From Ramlibacter sp. (GTDB taxonomy: Bacteria > Pseudomonadota > Gammaproteobacteria > Burkholderiales > Burkholderiaceae_C): DNA of 64,000 nt. A model generated the notes under the pieces. The model did not search any database. It saw only the letters and a program-made list of their open reading frames with translations, and had not been told where the DNA came from. Shown here one piece after another: positions 1 to 7,025 of the stretch; positions within the stretch are counted from its first letter, which is position 1; each line of letters begins with the position of its first letter. Location of the stretch: NCBI GenBank assembly GCA_019635435.1, contig JAHBZM010000001.1, forward strand, positions 3,348,001 through 3,412,000, read 5' to 3'. A program made the translations under genes and the position numbers.

Positions 1-1
1 C

Positions 2-370
2 GCCAGCCAGCCCTTTGTGGCGCGCGTGGGCCACCCCATGCTCCAGAGCCACCCCAGCCATGCGCTGGCGCACAAGCTGCTGCCCAAGGGCGCGGGCTCT
101 GTGTTCAGCTTTGACATCAAGGGCAACCGCGAGCAGGGCAAGACCTTCATTGAAACCCTCAAGGTCTTCAGCCACCTGGCCAATGTGGGCGACTGCCGCT
201 CGCTGGTGATCCACCCCGCCAGCACCACGCATTTCCGCATGAGCGACGAAGCGCTGGCCGCCGGCGGCATCAGCCAGGGCACGATCCGCCTGTCGATCGG
301 GCTGGAAGACCCCGACGACCTGATCGACGACCTCAAGCGCGCGCTCAAGGCCGCCGAGAAAACCCACTAA
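2..370 (+). CDS. metY: O-acetylhomoserine sulfhydrylase, C-terminal part (cut by window start)
   Basis: This is the last 122 residues of a PLP-dependent Cys/Met metabolism enzyme; its start lies left of the window. The visible part has the family's C-terminal domain: the FSFDIKG strand, the stretch VIHPASTTHFRM, and GTIRLSIGLED, whose Arg binds the substrate carboxylate in this family. The enzyme makes homocysteine from O-acetylhomoserine and sulfide in the cytoplasm. The close relative cystathionine gamma-synthase is less likely, because the TTHFRMSDE stretch is typical of the O-acetylhomoserine enzymes. A long inverted repeat follows directly after the stop codon. Confidence 0.85.
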   Translation, partial: ASQPFVARVGHPMLQSHPSHALAHKLLPKGAGSVFSFDIKGNREQGKTFIETLKVFSHLANVGDCRSLVIHPASTTHFRMSDEALAAGGISQGTIRLSIGLEDPDDLIDDLKRALKAAEKTH

Positions 371-372
371 TT

Positions 373-431
373 CCGTTCGGGCCGAGCTTGTCGAAGCCTC
401 GCGAGCCCTTCGACAAGCTCAGCGCGAACGG
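373..431. repeat. Long imperfect inverted repeat (REP-like or terminator stem)
   Basis: Two 24-bp arms (373-396 and 408-431) are complementary with two mismatches and enclose an 11-bp loop. The arms contain GAGCTTGTCGAAG and its complement. This pair is, from general knowledge, a frequent intergenic palindrome in Comamonadaceae and other betaproteobacteria. It lies between the sulfhydrylase stop and the ribosome binding site of the next gene. It could end transcription of metY or shield its 3' end. There is no clear T tract. Confidence 0.75.
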
Positions 432-445
432 CCAGGAGATCTGCC

Positions 446-1270
446 ATGGAAATTCAAGTCAACGGTCATACCACCTACTGCTACACCGGCGGCAAGCCCT
501 TTGATGCGGCCAAGCCCACCGTGGTCTTCATCCACGGCGTGCTCAACGACCACAGCGTCTGGATTCTGCAGACCCGCTACCTCGCCCACCATGGCTGGAA
601 CGTGCTCGCCGTGGACCTGCCGGGCCACTGCCGCAGTGCGGGCGAAGCCCCCGCCACGGTCGAAGCCGCCGCCGATTTCATCGCCGCCCTGCTCGACGCC
701 GCGGGCGTGGCCCAGGCCGCGCTGGTGGGCCACAGCTGGGGCTCGCTGATTGCGCTGGAAGCCGCGGGCCGGCTGAAGCAGCGCGTGAGCCACCTGGTGC
801 TGGTGGGCACGGCCTTTCCCATGAAGGTGTCGCCCGCGCTGCTCGAGGCCTCGCTGAACGAGCCCATGAAAGCGCTGACCATGATCAATGTGTTCAGCCG
901 CAGCACGCTGGCCGCGCCGCCCTCGGCGCTGGGCCCGGGCACCTGGGTGTATGGCGCTAGCATGGCGCTGGGCCGGCGCGTGCTGGCCAGCAACACCCAG
1001 GCCAATGTGTTCCACCGCGGTTTCAAGGCCTGCAACGACTACGCCAACGGCGAAGCCGCCATGGCCCAGCTCACCTGCCCCGTGCTGTTTGTGCTGGGCG
1101 CGCAAGACCAGATGACCCAGGCCAGGGCCGCGCAGCCGCTGATCAAGCAGGCGCAGGCCAGTGGCAAGACCCTCAGGATCGCGACGCTGCCCGTGGGCCA
1201 CCACCAGATGAGCGAAACGCCCGACGACACGCTGTTTGCGATCCGCGACTTCCTGCGGGACGCGGCCTGA
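446..1270 (+). CDS. Alpha/beta hydrolase
   Basis: A 274-residue alpha/beta-hydrolase fold protein. The oxyanion region is FIHGVLNDHSVW near residues 28-39 and the nucleophile elbow is GHSWGS near residue 100. A late Asp (GAQDQM) and the His in LPVGHHQMSE complete a plausible catalytic triad. There is no signal peptide, so it is probably a cytoplasmic esterase or related hydrolase; the substrate cannot be read from sequence. The ATG at 446 follows an AGGAGAT ribosome binding site at 433-439. Copy A of the dispersed repeat starts one base after its stop codon. Confidence 0.85.
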   Translation: MEIQVNGHTTYCYTGGKPFDAAKPTVVFIHGVLNDHSVWILQTRYLAHHGWNVLAVDLPGHCRSAGEAPATVEAAADFIAALLDAAGVAQAALVGHSWGSLIALEAAGRLKQRVSHLVLVGTAFPMKVSPALLEASLNEPMKALTMINVFSRSTLAAPPSALGPGTWVYGASMALGRRVLASNTQANVFHRGFKACNDYANGEAAMAQLTCPVLFVLGAQDQMTQARAAQPLIKQAQASGKTLRIATLPVGHHQMSETPDDTLFAIRDFLRDAA

Positions 1271-1271
1271 C

Positions 1272-1322
1272 TGCTATACAAAGGATAGCTGAAAGTGCCC
1301 GCCCAGCCTGGACTCCAGGCCT
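1272..1322 (+). repeat. Dispersed two-palindrome element, copy A
   Basis: The copy begins TGCTAT, continues to GGATAGCTG, then AGTGCCCGCCCAGC, and ends in the near-palindrome CCTGGACTCCAGG. It lies immediately 3' of the alpha/beta hydrolase stop, in sense orientation, and just before the convergent NTF2-like gene. Other copies are at 7881, 14427, 23642 (minus), 32469, 44143 (minus) and 59847. Confidence 0.8.
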
Positions 1323-1331
1323 AAAAGGCTC

Positions 1332-1727
1332 TTATTGCTGCTGCTGGGACTGCAACATCGCGCCCATGTTCTGGTGAATGAGCTGGATGGCCTTGAGCGG
1401 CCGCACCATGACCTTGAAGTCGGTGATCTTGCCGTCGTCGCCCCAGCGGATCATGTCCACGCCGTTCACGGTGATGCCCGCAAGCTCCAGCTGGAACTCC
1501 AGCACCGCGTCGTTCGGCCCTTCGAGTTCACGCACATAGCGGAACGACGGATCGCCAAACACCTTGAACGCGGCGCCCAGGTACTGCAGGGTCACGGCCT
1601 TGCCGGCCTGCGGCGTGTGGACCACCGGCGAGTGAAACACCACGTTGTCGGCCAGCAATGCAGACAGGCCTTTGAGGTCGCGGTTCTTGAGGATCTGGTG
1701 CCAGGCGGCCAGGGTAGCGTGGGTCAT
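1332..1727 (-). CDS. NTF2-like (SnoaL-type) protein
   Basis: A 131-residue cytoplasmic protein of the cystatin-like NTF2/SnoaL fold. It has an N-terminal helix WHQILKNRDLKGLSALLADNVVFHSP followed by beta strands, including VDMIRWGDDGKITDFKVMVRP. These folds serve as small ketosteroid-isomerase-like enzymes or ligand-binding modules; the substrate is unknown. The ATG at 1727 is chosen because GGAG lies about 8 bases upstream and the homology begins there. An upstream in-frame extension to 1796 looks spurious. It is divergent from the CoA transferase gene and convergent with the hydrolase. Confidence 0.75.
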   Translation of the reverse strand: MTHATLAAWHQILKNRDLKGLSALLADNVVFHSPVVHTPQAGKAVTLQYLGAAFKVFGDPSFRYVRELEGPNDAVLEFQLELAGITVNGVDMIRWGDDGKITDFKVMVRPLKAIQLIHQNMGAMLQSQQQQ

Positions 1728-1846
1728 GACGGGCTCCGTAAATGAGCCTCTATTCTTGCACCGGCCACGGTGTATAACCGGCCGATGCGTTTGCACCCTC
1801 CACTGCCGCTGCCGCTGCCCGCGCGCGAACTTGCGGGCCCGTTGCC

Positions 1847-3982
1847 ATGACCCTCGTTCTCGACAGCATGGCGGCCGCCGTCGAGCTGCTGCTCAGTGAA
1901 GTTGAAGGCGACATCGTGCTGGGCCTGCCGCTGGGCATCGGCAAGCCCAACCCGTTCGTGAACCTGCTGTACCAGCGCATCAAGGCCACGGGTGACACGG
2001 CCCGGCCCCGGCGGCTCAAGATCATCACCGCGCTGTCGCTGGAAAAGCCCGTGGGCCACAGCGAGCTGGAGCAGCACTTTCTCGACCCGCTGGTGGCGCG
2101 CGTGTTCAGGGACTACCCCGACCTGGACTACGTGAAAGACCTGCGCGCCGGCACGTTGCCGCCGCACATCGAGGTCAGCGAATTCTTCTTCAAGACCGGC
2201 GACTACCTGGGCAACGCCCGCGCGCAGCAGGCCTACATCTCCACCAACTACACCTTCGTGGCACGCGACATGGTGCACCTGGGCGTGAACGTGATCGCCC
2301 AGGCCGTGGCGGCGCGCGAACAATCGGATGGGTTGGTGCTGTCCCTGTCGGGCAACCCCGACGTGACGCTGGAGCTGGTGCAGCGCTGCGCCGAACAGTC
2401 GCAGCCCCTGTTCACGGTGGGCGTGATCAACCGGCAGCTGCCCTTCATGCCCGGCAGCGCCGTGACGCCCGAGGGCTTCTTCAGCCTGGTGGTGACCGAC
2501 CCGGCCGCCACCCACACGGTGTTTGCGCCGCCCAATGGCAAGGTCAGCACGGCCGACTACGCGATCGGCCTGCACGCCAGCAGCCTGGTGCCCGATGGCG
2601 GCACGCTGCAAATCGGCATTGGCGCGCTCGGCGACGCCATTGCCCAGGCGCTGATCGTGCGCGGGCGCCACGGTGCCGAGTACCGGCGCATGCTCGAAGG
2701 GCTGTGCCCCGATGGCCTGGCCGGGCGCGAGCTGGGCGGCTTTGCGCAGGGGCTGTACGGCTGCTCCGAAATGTTTGCCAACGCGCTGCTGCGGCTGATC
2801 GACGCCGGCATCATCCGCCGCCAGGTGTTTGACGACCTGGGCCTGCAGCGGCTGGTGAATGCGGGCGCCTTCCCGGGCGGCGCGGTCAGCCCCGGCGGCA
2901 TCACGGCGCTGCTGGAGGCCGGGCGCATTCCGGCCCGGCTGCGCGCGCAGGACCTGCGCTTCCTGCAGCGCGCTGGCGTGCTGCAACCTGGCGTTGACCT
3001 CTCGGACAACGGCGCGGTGTTGACGGTGGGCAACGCGGCCCTGCCCAACCAGCTCGACGACGCAGCCAACGTCAAGGCCTTGCACGATGCGGGGGGCCTG
3101 GGCACCCAGCTGGCCGGCGGCGTGGTGCTGCATGGCGGCTTCTTCCTGGGCCCCACCGACTTTTATGAACGCCTGCGCACCATGGCACCCGAGGCACTGG
3201 CGCAGATTGACATGACGCGCGTGGAATTCATCAACCAGCTGTATGGCGATAGCGAGCTCAAGGCCGCGCAGCGCACCGGCGCGCGCTTCATGAACACCGC
3301 CATGATGGTCACGCTGCTGGGCGCGGCCATCTCCGACGGGCTGGACGACGGGCAGGTGGTGTCGGGCGTGGGCGGGCAGTACAACTTTGTGGCCATGGGC
3401 CATGCGCTGCCCGACGCGCGCTCGGTGCTCATGCTGCGCGCCACGCACGAACACAAGCACGGCCTGCGCAGCAACATCGTCTGGAACTACGCCCACACGA
3501 CCATCCCGCGCCACCTGCGCGACATCGTGGTCACCGAATACGGCGTGGCCGACCTGCGCGCCCAGCCCGACGGCGAGGTGATCGAGCGGCTGATCGCCAT
3601 TGCCGACTCGCGCTTCCAGCAGGCGCTGGTGCAACAGGCCCAGGCCGCGGGCAAGCTGGCCGCCAGCTACACCGTGCCCGAGCGCTACCGCCACAACCTG
3701 CCTGAGCGGCTTGACGCGCAACTGCACCCCTGGAGCGAAGCCGGCCTGCTGCCCGACTTTCCGTTCGGCACCGACCTGACGGCCGACGAGCTGCACATCG
3801 TGCGCGCGCTCAAGCGCATGCAGCGCGCCACCAGCCACCCGGGCGAGCTGGTCAGCATGGTGCTCAAAAGCCTGTGGACCGACCGCGAGGCCCCGCCCGC
3901 CTACCTGCAGCGCCTGGGCCTGGACGAAGCGGGCAGCTTCAAGAAGCTGTTCCTGCGCAAGCTGTTTTCAGGCAACCTCTGA
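1847..3982 (+). CDS. Acetyl-CoA hydrolase/transferase family protein
   Basis: A 711-residue protein of the acetyl-CoA hydrolase/CoA-transferase family (Cat1-like). The CoA-binding glycine-rich segment GGTLQIGIGALGDAI is near residue 257. The C-terminal domain carries EFINQLYG and ARFMNTAMMV, then SGVGGQYNFVAM and the RSNIVWNY/TEYGVADLR stretch typical of the family. Most family members are 430-550 residues; this long form has an extra N-terminal region and a roughly 100-residue insertion. It probably moves or hydrolyses CoA from short acyl-CoAs in the cytoplasm. No strong Shine-Dalgarno precedes the ATG. Its last 15 bases overlap the convergent methyltransferase gene. Confidence 0.8.
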   Translation: MTLVLDSMAAAVELLLSEVEGDIVLGLPLGIGKPNPFVNLLYQRIKATGDTARPRRLKIITALSLEKPVGHSELEQHFLDPLVARVFRDYPDLDYVKDLRAGTLPPHIEVSEFFFKTGDYLGNARAQQAYISTNYTFVARDMVHLGVNVIAQAVAAREQSDGLVLSLSGNPDVTLELVQRCAEQSQPLFTVGVINRQLPFMPGSAVTPEGFFSLVVTDPAATHTVFAPPNGKVSTADYAIGLHASSLVPDGGTLQIGIGALGDAIAQALIVRGRHGAEYRRMLEGLCPDGLAGRELGGFAQGLYGCSEMFANALLRLIDAGIIRRQVFDDLGLQRLVNAGAFPGGAVSPGGITALLEAGRIPARLRAQDLRFLQRAGVLQPGVDLSDNGAVLTVGNAALPNQLDDAANVKALHDAGGLGTQLAGGVVLHGGFFLGPTDFYERLRTMAPEALAQIDMTRVEFINQLYGDSELKAAQRTGARFMNTAMMVTLLGAAISDGLDDGQVVSGVGGQYNFVAMGHALPDARSVLMLRATHEHKHGLRSNIVWNYAHTTIPRHLRDIVVTEYGVADLRAQPDGEVIERLIAIADSRFQQALVQQAQAAGKLAASYTVPERYRHNLPERLDAQLHPWSEAGLLPDFPFGTDLTADELHIVRALKRMQRATSHPGELVSMVLKSLWTDREAPPAYLQRLGLDEAGSFKKLFLRKLFSGNL

Positions 3983-4672
3983 GCGCCTGGCAAACCAGGC
4001 GTGGATCAGCCCCGCCTGATAGAACCGCACCGGCGGCTCAAAGCCCCCCGACGCAATGATCGACGCCACGGTGTCTGGCGGCAGCACCGCCACATCGCTC
4101 GCGTAGGCCTTGCGCACGCGCTCCAGCATCTCGGGCGTCACGTCGGCCGACGCCATCATCGTCATCCAGACCTGCAGAAGCGCCTCGTAGCTGGCGGTGC
4201 CGGTCTGCGAGGCCAGATCGGAACTCGCGAGCACGCCGCCCGGCCGCAGGCGCGTGGCGATGCCGCGGAAGAACGCCGAACGCGCCGCCCGGTCCAGAAT
4301 GAACTGGGACACCAGAAAGCAGGTGGCGGCGTCAAACCCGTCCGTGTCCGCCAGCGAGTCCAGGTAGCCCTCATGGAACTCGCAGCGCGAGGCAAAGCCC
4401 TGGGCCACGGCCTTGTCGCGGCACACCTGCAGCATGGCACCAGAAGGCTCCACCGCCACAAAACGCCATGCGGGATGACGCCGCGCCAGATAGGCCATCT
4501 CCTCGCCCGTGCCGACCCCCACACAAAGAATGCGTGCATCGGGCGCCAGCCCCGCAAACACCGCCTCCACAAGGAACAGCAGCCCTTCGCGGATGGGCGC
4601 TGTCTTGGCCCACTGCTGGTCGTAGCTGGCCGCCTGCTGGTCGAAGATGGCCTTGATTTCGTCGGTATGCAT
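3968..4672 (-). CDS. Class I SAM-dependent methyltransferase
   Basis: A 234-residue methyltransferase. Motif I is ILCVGVGTGEE near residue 50. An acidic ribose-binding position follows in FVAVEPSGAML, then the motif IV region FDAATCFLVSQF and the post-motif LRPGGVLASSDL. The N-terminal helix DEIKAIFDQQAASYDQQWAK is typical of UbiE/Tam-like small-molecule methyltransferases. The substrate is not evident. The ATG at 4672 is preferred over an in-frame TTG four codons upstream. It is convergent with the CoA transferase and overlaps its end. Confidence 0.8.
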   Translation of the reverse strand: MHTDEIKAIFDQQAASYDQQWAKTAPIREGLLFLVEAVFAGLAPDARILCVGVGTGEEMAYLARRHPAWRFVAVEPSGAMLQVCRDKAVAQGFASRCEFHEGYLDSLADTDGFDAATCFLVSQFILDRAARSAFFRGIATRLRPGGVLASSDLASQTGTASYEALLQVWMTMMASADVTPEMLERVRKAYASDVAVLPPDTVASIIASGGFEPPVRFYQAGLIHAWFARRSEVA

Positions 4673-4752
4673 ATCGGGTGACAACTCGTTTGGGTTTTGG
4701 ATGGCTCCATCGTCTCAGAGGTTGGAGCCTATTCAAGAGGAGGGGCGTTTCA

Positions 4753-4995
4753 CTACCCGACGACAATTGAGCCATCGCTGAGGTGCGCGGCGAACGCTTC
4801 CGGACCGTCATGGTCTTCAACGGCAAGAGAGATGACAATTTCGCCAACCTCGCCGAGTCCAAGGCGAAGCGATTTCTCGGGTTCCAGGTCAATCGAAGTG
4901 ACTTCGGCGTTCACCAACTCCGATATAGGCCTGGACACTGGAAGGTTCGTGAAGCTACGTAACGTGATCTTCGCCGGCCCAATTCTCTTTGCCAT
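4753..4995 (-). CDS. Small hypothetical protein (accessory island)
   Basis: An 80-residue protein starting MAKRIGPAKITLRSF, with a mixed alpha/beta pattern and an acidic centre (IDLEPEKSLRLGLGEVGEIVISLAVEDHDGP in sense). No family recognised. The ATG at 4995 has GGAGA a few bases upstream. It is the last of four same-strand small genes in a lower-GC stretch. A 7-bp-arm hairpin (4703-4709 with 4723-4729) lies downstream of its stop. Gene reality rests on codon pattern, ribosome binding site and array context. Confidence 0.5.
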   Translation of the reverse strand: MAKRIGPAKITLRSFTNLPVSRPISELVNAEVTSIDLEPEKSLRLGLGEVGEIVISLAVEDHDGPEAFAAHLSDGSIVVG

Positions 4996-5091
4996 GAGCA
5001 CTCTCTCCGTTAGGTAGGAGTGTCAACGAAACTGAGGCAAGCTCCATGTCCGCGTCGATTGACCTGTTAAACGGCTTGACGTTGGAGGGAA

Positions 5092-5352
5092 TCATTGGGG
5101 CCTTTGCTTCGAACGCAGCTTCTTGGCGCTGACCAGAACGATGCTAAGAGTGCAAAACAGCGTTGAGCCCGAAACCGCGGCCAGAAGCATCAGCGTCAAT
5201 ATCGCGAAGTTTCCATCGACACCCCGAGACGCCTCAAAAAAGCCTTGCATGCTCCCAAAATGGCGAAAAAAGAAGATGAGCACCGCTACATTGAAGACTA
5301 AGCTAGCGATTGCTGGCGAGAGCTTCAGCAGTAGTGCGCGATCTTTTCTCAT
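5092..5352 (-). CDS. Small membrane protein, two predicted TM helices
   Basis: An 86-residue protein with a basic N-terminus (MRKDR), one hydrophobic helix at about residues 15-31 (ASLVFNVAVLIFFF) and a longer one at about residues 50-75 (ILTLMLLAAV...SIVLV), then a basic tail KKLRSKQRPQ. It is an inner-membrane protein of unknown function; no family recognised. Its ATG lies three bases after the heptamer GTTAAAC (minus strand, 5356-5362) and has no Shine-Dalgarno. That arrangement resembles the start of an integron cassette gene. Confidence 0.55.
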   Translation of the reverse strand: MRKDRALLLKLSPAIASLVFNVAVLIFFFRHFGSMQGFFEASRGVDGNFAILTLMLLAAVSGSTLFCTLSIVLVSAKKLRSKQRPQ

Positions 5353-5430
5353 ACCGTTTAACGTGAAAGAAACCGGCGACCAGGACCAGCTGCGCGCGGA
5401 CGCACTTGGGGATTCGTATTGACCGAGAGG

Positions 5431-5769
5431 TCATGCCGCATCCCGTGTCCTCCTTCGCGCAATCTTCGCACCGACATCCATTGTTCTACGTTCAAGTTTC
5501 CTCGGGACGACTTCGCCCAGCGGAGCATCGGGGGACTTCTTCCAGCGCCGAGGCGGAGTTGCTTTCACCGCGTTTTCCGCTGCAATCAAAAAGTCCTGAT
5601 CGGTTTCGCCTCGAGTTGAGGTCAACCCGCGCTCCTCAGCGCGCCGCCGCCTGCGGACTTCCTTCAACTTGTTCCTTCGGATGGACTTCCGCGAGCCTTT
5701 GTCGTGCTCGCCGTAAATATTCCGGCGATCCCTAAGGTAGCTAAGGCGCTTCTTCTGCTGCGGCGTCAT
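5431..5769 (-). CDS. Small highly basic hypothetical protein
   Basis: A 112-residue protein beginning MTPQQKKRLSYLRDRRNIYG. It contains a dense Arg/Lys run (RKSIRRNKLKEVRRRRRAEERG) and a basic C-terminus. The opening YLRDRRNxYGExDKxSRKxI resembles a small uncharacterised proteobacterial family seen scattered in genomes; no function is known to me. The charge suggests nucleic-acid contact, which is inference only. The frame extends upstream to a TTG at 5838, but the conserved part starts at this ATG. The stop is followed by a 78-bp spacer to the next gene. Confidence 0.6.
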   Translation of the reverse strand: MTPQQKKRLSYLRDRRNIYGEHDKGSRKSIRRNKLKEVRRRRRAEERGLTSTRGETDQDFLIAAENAVKATPPRRWKKSPDAPLGEVVPRKLERRTMDVGAKIARRRTRDAA

Positions 5770-5847
5770 CGTGCAGCATGACGTCGGAAAGGGCCGGCGG
5801 TCATTTTCTTGCCTTTGCAGAGGAGCCGATGCACGCAATGTTAGACC

Positions 5848-6543
5848 TCAAGAGGGTGATCCCATCGCAGTACCAAAGCGACTCGCCATTGATCCGAACA
5901 GGGAAGCTTTTGTGCCTAGCCAAGACTTGAATCCAGGATAGCGGGTACCTGACCCGCCTTCGACCTCCAAGACGGTACCCATTGGCAGGTTTTCTCCGAC
6001 ACCTGTCAATAGCAGCACCACAAAGTCATCTCCCGCCGGCTCACACAACGGCAAGGCGAAGTCCAACAACGACGGACGAATATAGGCGTCTGCTGAATGT
6101 GTAGCAAGTGCCGCAAGATTGTCAGGCGGAAGAATGGACAGCATGCCAGGCTTCTCCGAATCATTCCCGTACTCGTTCCAGAACGCTGTGAGCCGAGCAG
6201 ACAGAGACGGCTTGTAGTCTGCACCTAGACGTAGCTCGGTTATAGGCAGTATGGTCGCTGGGAATTCTCCGTGTACAGGCGCGAATCCGTCGCACTCCTG
6301 ATAGAACTCAACGAGTTCGCCAGGAAGCTGCTTTTCCTTTGAGAGGACCGCCGCAGCTGGGTTGGGTGATCGTGAATACCCCTCCCAATTCCCAGCTGAC
6401 TGATTCAAATTGCGAAGGCACTCCGATACGAACTCTGACATTGGCAATGCTACGAGGTCTTGGGCGAGTGAGCGCTGTTCCCGCACACCTTTAACAGTAC
6501 CTGCGATGACTTTTCCCATCCGAAGAATGTCGAATATTCCCAT
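5848..6543 (-). CDS. SUKH/SMI1-KNR4-like protein
   Basis: A 231-residue protein with SUKH-superfamily signs: the helix ending LPGELVEFYQECDGF (about residues 78-92), the hydrophobic ILPITEL strand, and a late segment FVVLLLTG...GTVLEVEGG followed by a Trp-containing C-terminal helix (FKSWLG). SUKH proteins are commonly immunity proteins against secreted or contact-dependent toxins. No toxin gene is visible nearby, so it would be an orphan. A strong AAAGGAGGAC site precedes the ATG. It heads the four-gene minus-strand array in the lower-GC island. Confidence 0.65.
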   Translation of the reverse strand: MGIFDILRMGKVIAGTVKGVREQRSLAQDLVALPMSEFVSECLRNLNQSAGNWEGYSRSPNPAAAVLSKEKQLPGELVEFYQECDGFAPVHGEFPATILPITELRLGADYKPSLSARLTAFWNEYGNDSEKPGMLSILPPDNLAALATHSADAYIRPSLLDFALPLCEPAGDDFVVLLLTGVGENLPMGTVLEVEGGSGTRYPGFKSWLGTKASLFGSMASRFGTAMGSPS

Positions 6544-7025
6544 TTACCGTCCTCCTTTAACTGATTCTCGAAGTACGCCCGCTCTATGTGGCGTCTACGT
6601 ACATGTAACCGACGCCCAAGGGATCGGTTGGCTTTACTTCGATACCCATACAAGACCTAACCCAACTTGTAGCGCAATAAATGCTCGATAAGCTGGAGCG
6701 TGCTCGATTTTCTGGACACAAAATCCTCCTGAAATTGGCCTTTGCAATTTCCTTTTTTCGAAGACTATTACACAAATAAGCAGGCCTAAACGAACGGCAA
6801 AAATCCAGCGCCGACCTTTGCGGCCTGTCCGCCTGCTCGACCCGATCAAAAGGTCAGCGCGCGCGTACGTGGTCTCAGAACTATAGCCTCGACACCAGGA
6901 AAACCTGCCTGACCAAATCCGGCTTTCTTCCGCTCGCACACCCAACGCGCGGCAACGGATTCGGCATCGATTCCCCTGGCCAGGGGCAGTTGAACGCCAC
7001 GCAGTCCGACGCGGTATAACGCCGC
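6544..7025. other. 482-bp gene-free region, AT-richer, with possible gene remnant
   Basis: No convincing complete gene. On the minus strand a 21-codon reading frame (6649 to 6584, starting MGIEVKPTDPLGVGYMYVDA) begins five bases after the heptamer GTTAGGT (6655-6661). The next frame continues with the plausible protein-like stretch HIERAYFENQLKEDGKWEY. Together they look like a frameshifted remnant. The right part holds the P450 promoter region, including a perfect 14-bp palindrome. Confidence 0.5.
6973..7020 (+). promoter_or_regulatory. Possible P450 promoter with 14-bp perfect palindrome
   Basis: A perfect palindrome CCCCTGGCCAGGGG lies at 6973-6986. It is followed by a TTGAAC -35-like box (6990-6995) and a TATAAC -10-like box (7015-7020) with a 19-bp spacer. 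Predicted transcription would start at or next to the P450 ATG at 7026, and no Shine-Dalgarno precedes that ATG. The transcript may therefore be leaderless. The palindrome is a candidate operator. Confidence 0.35.

Noticed and set aside
1724..3838. Long open frame antisense to the CoA transferase (about 700 codons)
   Set aside because: Composition is His/Gln/Val/Gly rich without family features. It mirrors the GC-rich codon bias of the true gene.
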